NCBI GenBank assembly: GCA_019421725.1
Contig: JAHZES010000147.1
Location: forward strand, 1 to 5,165
Length of the DNA: 5,165 bases
Direction: 5' to 3'
Origin: Clostridiales bacterium
Lineage (GTDB): Bacteria; Bacillota; Clostridia; Oscillospirales; Acutalibacteraceae
Shown: piece by piece, positions 1 to 5,165 of the stretch
Position numbering within the stretch: position 1 is the stretch's first letter
Layout: each line of letters starts with the position of its first letter
The notes under the pieces: generated by a model
The model's database searches: none
Told to the model about the DNA's origin: nothing
What the model saw: the letters and a program-made list of their open reading frames with translations, nothing else
Made by a program: the position numbers and the translations under genes

Positions 1-2036
1 ATGTGGAAGTTTGGAATAACGTGTTTTCACAGTTTGTCAACGACGGAAACGGAAACTACACGGAAATGGAGCACAAAAACATCGATACCGGTATGGGCTT
101 GGAACGTCTGGCCTGCGTGATGCAGGGCGTTGATAATCTGTTCCTTGTCGATACGGTCCAATCGATTATGAAAAAGGTCAGTGAGATTTCCGGCGTGGCT
201 TACGGAGCGGGCGAAAAGAGCGATATTTCCCTGCGTGTCATTACCGATCACATTCGTTCCACCACTTTTATGATCGGCGACGGTGTAATGCCCTCCAATG
301 AGGGACGCGGATACGTTCTGCGCCGTCTTTTGCGCCGTGCTGCGCGTCACGGCCGTTTGCTCGGGGTTAAGCGCCCGTTCCTCGCCGAGCTTTGCGGCAG
401 TGTAATCGCCGCAAATGAAACCGCATATCCGGAACTGAAGGAAAAGGAGGCCTTTATTAAAAAGGTGATCGCAGTCGAGGAAGAGAGCTTTAACCGCACG
501 GTTGATCAGGGCCTTTCTCTTCTGGAGGAAATGCTGCAGAATACGGCCGGCGGAGTGCTTTCCGGCGACGATGCCTTCAAGCTCAGCGATACCTACGGTT
601 TCCCGCTCGACCTGACCCGTGAAATTGTTGCGGAACGGGGAAAAGCCGTTGATGAAGAGCGCTTTCATGAATTAATGAGAGAGCAGAAGGAACGTGCGCG
701 TTCCAGACGAAAAAAGTCCGACGTGGATGCATGGGCCGGCGAGGATTCTCCGTTTGAGGATCTGGCGCAGACAAATTTTGTCGGCTATACGGCAATGGAA
801 TGCGGCGCTTCGGTTCTGGCGCTTGTGAAAAACGGCGAGCAGGTTTCCTCGGCCGAAGAGGGCGAGGAAGTTCTGGTCGTGTTAGACGCAACGCCGTTTT
901 ATGGAGAAAGCGGCGGTCAGGTCGGCGACACAGGTACAATGACTGCGGAAGGCTGCACACTGTCCGTGACCGATACTACAAAAACAGACGGCGTGTTTGT
1001 TCACCGCTGCACGGTTGCCTCCGGCGAAGTAACACAGGGGATGAAGGTCCATGCAGCGGTAAACGCGGAGCGTCGGCTGGCCATTATGCGCAACCATACT
1101 GCAGCGCACCTGCTGCAGGCGGCGCTGCGCCGTGTGCTCGGCACACATGTGGAGCAGGCCGGTCAGCTGGTAACGGCGGAGCATGTCCGTTTTGATTTTA
1201 CTCATTTTGCTGCGCTGACTGCGGAGGAATTGCAGCAGGTGGAACGCCTTGTTAACGAAGAGCTGCTGCGCGGCGAACCGGTCACAATGACGGAAATGCC
1301 GATCGAAGAAGCCAAAAAGCTCGGCGCCATGGCGCTGTTTGGAGAAAAATACGGCGCAATGGTTCGGGTAGTTCGTGCGGGAGAGTTCTCGGTGGAATTC
1401 TGCGGAGGAACCCACATCGACAATACCGCAAAGCTTGGTTTGTTCAAGATTACGGGCGAAAGCTCGGTCGCTGCCGGCGTTCGCCGAATCGAGGCGGTTA
1501 CCGGCTTTGGAGCAAAGCAGCTTCTTGACGGTTCTCTGGCGGAAATCTCCGCAGCGGCGGCGGCTCTGAAGACAAACAGTGCAGAGCTGGTGCAGCGCGC
1601 GGTACAAATTACGGCGGAGCTGAAGGCAAAAGAAAAGGAACTGGCTGCACTCAAGTCTCAGATGGCTGCCGCGAGGGTAAATGAACTGGTTGCCGCTGCG
1701 GAAACCGTCGGCTCGGTTCGTGTGCTCACCGCTTCTGTGGAAGGTCTGGCAGCGGACGAAGCAAGGGCTATGTGCGACAAAGCGCGCGATCTTGCCGACG
1801 ATATTGTTGCGGTCGTTGCAGGCGTGGGCGAAAAAGCCGTAATTGCCTGTGCCGTCGGCAAAAAGGCGCAGCAGAGCGGTGCTCACGCCGGAAACATTGT
1901 GCGTGAAATTGCAAAGCTTGCCGGTGGAAACGGCGGCGGCAGACCGGACAGCGCAACGGCCGGCGCAAAGGATATTTCAAAGATTGCCACGGCTCTGGCG
2001 GCGGCAAAAGAAATCGTTTCCGCTATGCTGAAATGA
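1..2036 (+). CDS. alaS: Alanyl-tRNA synthetase, 5'-truncated by the window edge
   Basis: Cytoplasmic class II synthetase that charges tRNA-Ala with alanine and edits mischarged Ser/Gly. The frame is open from the left edge; GTG at position 3 is an internal Val codon (VEVWNNVFSQF matches the catalytic domain), so the true start lies upstream. Numbering from that codon: the class II segment DTGMGLER is at 28-35; the tRNA-recognition helix GYVLRRLLRRAARHG is near 103-117; the editing site HxxxH is H365/H369 and CGGTH is C467-H471; a coiled coil lies around 523-565; the C-Ala/DHHA1 glycine-rich loop GGNGGGRPD is 641-649. The 102-residue distance from H365 to C467 equals that between the E. coli zinc-site residues H564 and C666 (recalled), implying about 199 missing residues and a total near 876, the usual length. 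All editing residues are intact. It ends at TGA 2034-2036 and is followed by a hairpin, so it probably ends its own transcript. Confidence 0.97.
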   Translation, partial: VEVWNNVFSQFVNDGNGNYTEMEHKNIDTGMGLERLACVMQGVDNLFLVDTVQSIMKKVSEISGVAYGAGEKSDISLRVITDHIRSTTFMIGDGVMPSNEGRGYVLRRLLRRAARHGRLLGVKRPFLAELCGSVIAANETAYPELKEKEAFIKKVIAVEEESFNRTVDQGLSLLEEMLQNTAGGVLSGDDAFKLSDTYGFPLDLTREIVAERGKAVDEERFHELMREQKERARSRRKKSDVDAWAGEDSPFEDLAQTNFVGYTAMECGASVLALVKNGEQVSSAEEGEEVLVVLDATPFYGESGGQVGDTGTMTAEGCTLSVTDTTKTDGVFVHRCTVASGEVTQGMKVHAAVNAERRLAIMRNHTAAHLLQAALRRVLGTHVEQAGQLVTAEHVRFDFTHFAALTAEELQQVERLVNEELLRGEPVTMTEMPIEEAKKLGAMALFGEKYGAMVRVVRAGEFSVEFCGGTHIDNTAKLGLFKITGESSVAAGVRRIEAVTGFGAKQLLDGSLAEISAAAAALKTNSAELVQRAVQITAELKAKEKELAALKSQMAAARVNELVAAAETVGSVRVLTASVEGLAADEARAMCDKARDLADDIVAVVAGVGEKAVIACAVGKKAQQSGAHAGNIVREIAKLAGGNGGGRPDSATAGAKDISKIATALAAAKEIVSAMLK

Positions 2037-2066
2037 TCCCGGCGAAAATTTACTGGGAATAAAATT

Positions 2067-2098
2067 GCCGGGCGGTCTTGCAACGGCTGCCCGGTTTG
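2067..2098 (+). terminator. Terminator-like hairpin after alaS
   Basis: An 11-bp stem pairs 2067-2077 (GCCGGGCGGTC) with 2085-2095 (GGCTGCCCGGT), including three G-U pairs. The core CCGGGC/GCCCGG is perfect, the loop is seven bases (2078-2084), and a short T-rich run (TTTGTGTT) follows. The position 30 bases after the alaS stop fits an intrinsic terminator, but the T-tract is weak, so termination may be partial. The stem overlaps the promoter of the next gene. Confidence 0.55.
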
Positions 2099-2107
2099 TG
2101 TTATGAT
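2078..2107 (+). promoter_or_regulatory. Sigma-A-type promoter with extended -10 upstream of the HIT gene
   Basis: TTGCAA (2078-2083) matches the -35 consensus at four of six positions. TATGAT (2102-2107) matches the -10 box at five of six, with an 18-base spacer. TG at 2099-2100 followed by one base makes an extended -10 (TGTTATGAT). Transcription would start around 2113-2116, giving a leader of about 30 bases before the ATG at 2144. This would drive the HIT-PRTase-comEC operon independently of alaS. The -35 box falls in the loop of the alaS hairpin. It is predicted from sequence only. Confidence 0.6.
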
Positions 2108-2126
2108 AAACTCAGTGTGTTAAGGC

Positions 2127-2133
2127 AAGGAGG
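2127..2133 (+). promoter_or_regulatory. Ribosome binding site of the HIT gene
   Basis: AAGGAGG is a full Shine-Dalgarno match ten bases before ATG 2144. It decides the start: the nearer ATG at 2137 is only three bases from the motif and opens a frame that stops after eight codons. Confidence 0.85.
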
Positions 2134-2143
2134 CGAATGACAA

Positions 2144-2482
2144 ATGGATTGCATTTTCTGTAAAATTGCAAACGGAGAAATACCTTCACGCAAGGCTTAT
2201 GAGGACGACACTGTCCTTGCGTTTTACGACCTTGACCCGCAGGCGCCGACCCATGTGCTGATTATCCCGAAGCAGCATATTCAGTCTGTCGCGCAGATCA
2301 CGGCAGAAAACAGCGCGGTCGTGGCGCATATTTTCGAAGTTGCGGCAAAGCTTTCCGCAGAGCTTGGGCTGAAAGACGGTTTTCGGATCGTTTCCAACTG
2401 CGGCGAATCTGCAGGGCAGTCAGTGCCGCATCTGCATTTTCATCTGCTTGGCGGCCGCGATTTTACCTGGCCTCCGGGTTGA
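2144..2482 (+). CDS. HIT family (Hint/PKCI-type) nucleotide-binding hydrolase
   Basis: A 112-residue cytosolic histidine-triad protein of the Hint branch. These are small homodimeric enzymes that hydrolyse nucleoside 5'-phosphoramidates and adenylylated compounds such as lysyl-AMP. The histidine triad is H96-L-H98-F-H100-LL, with H98 the expected nucleophile that is transiently nucleotidylated. The preceding GQSV (91-94) and the terminal WPPG (109-112) are Hint signatures. N-terminal CxxC (C3, C6) together with H45 and H96 probably forms the structural zinc site seen in some bacterial HIT proteins. Length is typical and no key residue is missing. The ATG is set by the AAGGAGG motif ten bases upstream. 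It is first in a likely operon, 37 bases before the PRTase gene. The physiological substrate cannot be told from sequence. Confidence 0.96.
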   Translation: MDCIFCKIANGEIPSRKAYEDDTVLAFYDLDPQAPTHVLIIPKQHIQSVAQITAENSAVVAHIFEVAAKLSAELGLKDGFRIVSNCGESAGQSVPHLHFHLLGGRDFTWPPG

Positions 2483-2503
2483 GAAAACGGAAAGACAGAA
2501 TTA

Positions 2504-2510
2504 AAAGGAG
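2504..2510 (+). promoter_or_regulatory. Ribosome binding site of the PRTase gene, selecting a GTG start
   Basis: AAAGGAG is nine bases before GTG 2520. An ATG at 2512 lies just one base after the motif, too close, and its frame closes within ten codons. The next in-frame ATG (2538) is too far at 27 bases. GTG is therefore the best start. Confidence 0.8.
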
Positions 2511-2519
2511 AATGTTACT

Positions 2520-3059
2520 GTGCAGCAGACATATAAAATGACGATTGCGGGCTGCGAGCGGAGTCTTCCGCTGTGCCCTGTCAATGAAAAATTGGATATA
2601 GCGGCGTTCGTGATGTTCGGTGATGTGGAACTGACAGAAAAGGCCGCGGCGGAACTGCTGAAAAAGTGCCCGGAGCACGATTATGTTGTAACGGCCGAGG
2701 CAAAAGGAATTCCGTTGGCTTACGAGATGGCGCGTCAGGGCTGCCGCAGATATTTTGTGGCGCGCAAGGCGACAAAGCTTTATATGACGCATCCTTTAGA
2801 GGTTGCGGTGCGTTCTATTACGACCGATCATTTGCAGCATCTTTATCTTTCCGAAGAAGAGGCCGAGCAGATCAAAGGCAAGCGGATACTGATTGCCGAT
2901 GATGTCATCAGCACCGGCGAATCGCTCAATGCGGTCGTCAAGCTGGTGGAAGCGGCCGGGGGCAAGATCGTTGGCTGTGCGGCGGTCCTTGCCGAGGGCG
3001 ATGCCGCAGACCGAAAAGACATTGTCTTTTTGGAAAAGCTCCCGTTATTCTTTAAGTGA
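2520..3059 (+). CDS. Purine-type phosphoribosyltransferase (Apt/Xpt-like, type I PRTase fold)
   Basis: A 179-residue cytosolic type I phosphoribosyltransferase, expected to join a base to PRPP, giving a nucleoside monophosphate and pyrophosphate. The PRPP-binding motif is ILIADDVISTGES (123-135), with the acidic pair D127/D128 and the TG phosphate loop; the usual final Thr is Ser135. EAKGIPLA (60-67) matches the segment around the conserved early loop, and VARKATKL (80-87) matches the RK segment of Apt and Xpt proteins. A roughly 30-residue stretch (89-119, SITTDHLQHLYLS) replaces the usual flexible catalytic loop and looks between the Apt and Xpt patterns, so whether the base is adenine, xanthine or something else is uncertain. 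No DNA-binding domain (as in PurR) is present. The gene starts at GTG, 37 bases after the HIT gene, and its TGA is five bases before comEC, consistent with one operon and coupled translation. Confidence 0.88.
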   Translation: MQQTYKMTIAGCERSLPLCPVNEKLDIAAFVMFGDVELTEKAAAELLKKCPEHDYVVTAEAKGIPLAYEMARQGCRRYFVARKATKLYMTHPLEVAVRSITTDHLQHLYLSEEEAEQIKGKRILIADDVISTGESLNAVVKLVEAAGGKIVGCAAVLAEGDAADRKDIVFLEKLPLFFK

Positions 3060-3064
3060 TTTAA

Positions 3065-5165
3065 ATGCACACGAACGGAAAAAACCGGATATCTGTCAGA
3101 CGGCCCTTGGCCGCCGCCGGCTTTGGCTGGTTGGCGGCCCAGTGGATCGCTATGCTGACAGGTATCCGGTTTTCCTTTGTTTGTGCCGCCTGTCTGATGG
3201 CTGCCGGCCTGATTCTGCTGTGCCGCGGAAAAGAAAAGTTCCGAATGGCGGCGGGGATCCTTATGGTGTGCGCGGTTTCCTGTGCGGGAACAGGCGCGTA
3301 CAGGACGCTGACGTTTGAGCAGGTCCGGAAAATTCGGGGGCAAAGCGCGGCGCTTTCCGGTGAGATCTGCCAGCAGCCGGAGGAATCCGGCGGACGGTAT
3401 TATTATGTCATCCGCAGCGAATCGCTCGTTCCGACCGGTTCGCTGCGCGATTATGGCAGGATAACGCTCCGGTTGAGCAGTCAGACTCCGTTGGATGCGC
3501 GGAAATACGACCGCATCACCATATCGAAGGCATACTTATTTGCACCGCAGGGCGGAATAGGGTATTCCTCCCAGGCACATTATGAATCGCGCGGAATTGC
3601 GCTGACAGGAACCTTTTCTTCTTACGGCGCCATTGTTCAGAAAAAAGAACGCCCATGGTACGCGTTTGCAGACACGCTGCACGAACAGATTTCCAACGCT
3701 CTGCACGTTCTTTTGCCGCAGCAGGCATCCGGTCTGGCATGCGGTGTTTTGCTCGGAGATAAATCGGGCCTGTCCGAAGGTTTGATGAAAAACTTCCGTG
3801 CCTGTGGGATCAGCCATTTGCTGGTGGTGTCTGGGCTGCACCTTTCGTTTCTTATCCTGGGTCTGCAGCGGCTTCTGCAGAAGCTGCTGCGGCGCAAGCG
3901 GCTGGCAGCGGGGCTTTGTTTGCCGGTGCTGCTGCTGTTTATGGCGGTTGTGGGGTTTACGCCGTCGGTGCTCCGTTCCGGGATTATGATGGGGCTTTAT
4001 CTGCTGGCGATTCTGCTGTTCCGAACGGCGGACTCCAGAACCTCTCTGGCTGCAGCCGTTTGGGTCATTTGTCTGTTCAATCCGTGTGCGGCGGGAGACG
4101 TGGGCCTGCAGCTTTCGTTTTTGGCGACGCTTGGGATCCAGTGCTGCTCCGGCCGCTGGTGCGGTCGGCTCCTTCGGCAAATGCCGGGCAAGCTTGCCGC
4201 CTTGCCGATAAGCCGCCGGGTGGTTTCCGCTTTGTGTACTACGCTTTCCGCCTCGCTGTTCACGCTGCCGGTTACGTTGGTTGCGTTTGGGACCGTTTCG
4301 CTGATCGCTCCGGTGGTAAATCTGTTTGCAGAGCTGCCGGCGCAGCTGCTTTTGCAGCTTTCGCTGGTTACTGCGCTGCTGCAGCTGAGCGGACTTTCGG
4401 CTCTGGCGCGCCCAATGGCGCTGCTGAGCGGATTGCTTTCACGCGCGCTTTCCGCAATAGCCGGCTTTTTTGCACAGATCGCGCCGGACGTTTCAATTTC
4501 CTCCGCCGGATGGATGTTTTTAACGGCGGCCGGGCTGCTGTTGGCGGCGCTGTGCCTGTGGTTTCCGCGGGCAAAACGGCTGCCGTTCTGTTCGGTGCTG
4601 CTGATGGCAGTGCTTTTTATCGCCTCTGCAGATGCGGCGGATATTGCAAGGCGGCAGCCACGGGTCACATTGCTTGAATGCGGCGGAGGATTAGCGGTGA
4701 CCGTTTCATCCGGAAAGGAAAGTGTATTGCTTTTGTTCGACTGTGGAAAAGCAGCCATTACCGTCTGCGCGGACGCGTTTCAGGCGAAGAGCCCCGAGAT
4801 CCTGCTGATGCCGGGAAAGTATGACCGTGCGACTGCGCTGGCGGCGAGGGCAGCACTGCAGGCAAGACAGCCTCAGAAAACGGTCCTCGGAAGTCGGCGT
4901 GTTCCGGACGAGCTGTATTTTCTGCGAAGGAATGCACTGCTTTCTTCCGATGACGAACAGTTTTCCGTTGGCGGGATCACCGTACAGCAGATTCGGACGG
5001 AAACGGGGCTGTGGTACCGTATGGTCATAGAACAGAACGTTGTGCTGATCCCGGTTGGCGAATGCGATGCGGCCGAGCTGGAGACAAAATACCGCCGTGC
5101 GGATATTCTGGTACTGGGCGCATCCGTCCGCAATCTTTCCGCAGTCGGCTGCAGAACGGTTCTGG
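3065..5165 (+). CDS. comEC: ComEC/Rec2 competence DNA channel, 3'-truncated by the window edge
   Basis: Inner-membrane channel that carries single-stranded DNA into the cell during natural transformation. The frame is open for 700 codons from ATG 3065 with no stop; B. subtilis ComEC is about 776 residues, so little is missing. TAA immediately precedes the ATG in frame, so no earlier start exists. No clear Shine-Dalgarno is visible; the PRTase stop is five bases upstream, suggesting translational coupling. Domains: three N-terminal membrane segments (about 15-34, 36-53, 60-79); an OB-like DUF4131 region (about 85-185); the Competence domain, with LLGDKSGLS (229-237), SHLLVVSGLH (250-259) and GFTPSVLRSGIM (297-308), plus about eight further hydrophobic segments up to 522; then a metallo-beta-lactamase-like region from 534 that lacks metal ligands. 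The OB region has one Cys (C102), so the intradomain disulfide reported for B. subtilis ComEC cannot form there. Presence of comEC alone does not prove competence. Confidence 0.95.
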   Translation, partial: MHTNGKNRISVRRPLAAAGFGWLAAQWIAMLTGIRFSFVCAACLMAAGLILLCRGKEKFRMAAGILMVCAVSCAGTGAYRTLTFEQVRKIRGQSAALSGEICQQPEESGGRYYYVIRSESLVPTGSLRDYGRITLRLSSQTPLDARKYDRITISKAYLFAPQGGIGYSSQAHYESRGIALTGTFSSYGAIVQKKERPWYAFADTLHEQISNALHVLLPQQASGLACGVLLGDKSGLSEGLMKNFRACGISHLLVVSGLHLSFLILGLQRLLQKLLRRKRLAAGLCLPVLLLFMAVVGFTPSVLRSGIMMGLYLLAILLFRTADSRTSLAAAVWVICLFNPCAAGDVGLQLSFLATLGIQCCSGRWCGRLLRQMPGKLAALPISRRVVSALCTTLSASLFTLPVTLVAFGTVSLIAPVVNLFAELPAQLLLQLSLVTALLQLSGLSALARPMALLSGLLSRALSAIAGFFAQIAPDVSISSAGWMFLTAAGLLLAALCLWFPRAKRLPFCSVLLMAVLFIASADAADIARRQPRVTLLECGGGLAVTVSSGKESVLLLFDCGKAAITVCADAFQAKSPEILLMPGKYDRATALAARAALQARQPQKTVLGSRRVPDELYFLRRNALLSSDDEQFSVGGITVQQIRTETGLWYRMVIEQNVVLIPVGECDAAELETKYRRADILVLGASVRNLSAVGCRTVL
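3077..3175 (+). repeat. Long inverted repeat (stem-loop) inside the start of comEC
   Basis: AAAACCGGATATCTGTCAG (3081-3099) pairs base for base with CTGACAGGTATCCGGTTTT (3155-3173): 18 Watson-Crick pairs and one T-G wobble (3092/3162). After an AA bulge, GG 3077-3078 can pair with CC 3174-3175. Within the loop, GGCCGCC (3109-3115) pairs with GGCGGCC (3133-3139), extended by a few pairs to a CTTTGG loop. A T-rich run (3170-3185) follows. The structure begins 12 bases into the gene and covers about codons 5-37; the loop encodes most of membrane segment 1. Possible roles are attenuator, translation control or an RNase III site; none is shown. Confidence 0.8.
4664..5165 (+). other. ComEC C-terminal metallo-beta-lactamase-like region with lost metal site
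   Basis: Residues 534-700 of ComEC occupy the place of the beta-lactamase-like domain proposed to act as a nuclease on incoming DNA. The strand order can still be followed, but each motif is changed. The usual LDVGQGD is LECGGGL (537-543). The HxHxDH loop is replaced by LLMPGKYDRATAL (580-592). The TGD aspartate position reads PVGE (663-666). ADVLKV-HHGS reads ADILVLGASVRN (679-690). No histidine occurs anywhere in this stretch. The fold may remain as a structural or DNA-binding element; hydrolysis by the usual two-metal mechanism is not expected. Confidence 0.8.

Noticed and set aside
3..5. GTG at position 3 as the start of a complete gene
   Set aside because: AlaRS homology continues straight through this codon and about 199 N-terminal residues would be missing; the gene is cut by the window edge.
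882..1886. 334-codon minus-strand open frame opposite alaS
   Set aside because: It lies wholly inside the alaS editing and C-terminal domains, and its composition looks like antisense of coding DNA; no ribosome site or motif was recognised.
2137..2163. ATG 2137 as start of a short leader peptide before the HIT gene
   Set aside because: It is three bases from the Shine-Dalgarno and stops after eight codons; the spacing favours ATG 2144.
3601..3620. Second copy of the comEC repeat arm (GCTGACAGG then a T-rich run)
   Set aside because: Only nine bases are identical with 3154-3162; the rest differs and no inverted partner was found, so chance similarity is enough.
4330..4395. CTGCAG/GCAGCTG-rich patch as a possible repeat
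   Set aside because: It is explained by Leu, Gln and Ala codons in a membrane segment; the units are irregular.
3916..4677. 253-codon plus-strand open frame overlapping comEC
   Set aside because: It lies in another frame within the ComEC membrane domain, which has clear family motifs; the alternative translation is Ala/Gly/Arg-rich with no recognisable motif.
3536..4758. Minus-strand open frames of 214 and 253 codons opposite comEC
   Set aside because: They are shadows of a GC-rich coding region, with biased composition, no family resemblance, and a well-supported gene on the other strand.

Overview
The window is an unbroken plus-strand, bacterial, mid-GC stretch with four protein-coding genes in one direction: alaS (3' part only), a HIT/Hint-family nucleotide-binding hydrolase, a purine-type phosphoribosyltransferase, and comEC (5' part, running off the right edge). 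Strong AAGGAG-type ribosome binding sites, a sigma-A-like promoter and this gene set suggest a Gram-positive bacterium, most likely a Clostridia member (Oscillospiraceae/Ruminococcaceae-like). That assignment is inference from style and content; no marker in the window fixes the taxon.

Layout. Positions 1-2036 carry the last ~677 codons of alaS, about 199 residues short of a full-length enzyme. Positions 2037-2143 are a compact regulatory gap: a terminator-like hairpin for alaS whose loop is also the -35 box of an extended -10 promoter, followed by a strong Shine-Dalgarno. From there the HIT gene (2144-2482), the phosphoribosyltransferase (2520-3059, GTG start) and comEC (3065 to beyond 5165) are packed with gaps of 37 and 5 bases, so they probably form one operon. 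comEC is open for 700 codons with no stop before the window edge. It is the largest gene on the 3' side.

How the genes fit together. AlaRS is housekeeping and probably separately transcribed. The following three could act in nucleotide handling: HIT proteins hydrolyse nucleoside phosphoramidates and adenylylated compounds, the PRTase joins a purine base to PRPP, and ComEC is the inner-membrane channel for single-stranded DNA uptake. A link between uptake and salvage is only a hypothesis from gene order.

The two most notable things are in comEC. First, its C-terminal metallo-beta-lactamase-like region keeps the outline of the fold but has lost every recognisable metal ligand (there is no histidine at all in residues 534-700). 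Second, a 19-bp inverted repeat with a nested inner stem lies inside the first 37 codons of comEC, just after a start codon that lacks a clear Shine-Dalgarno, and is followed by a T-rich stretch. This looks like an attenuator or translation-control hairpin embedded in coding sequence. No tRNA, rRNA, CRISPR or mobile element was seen.
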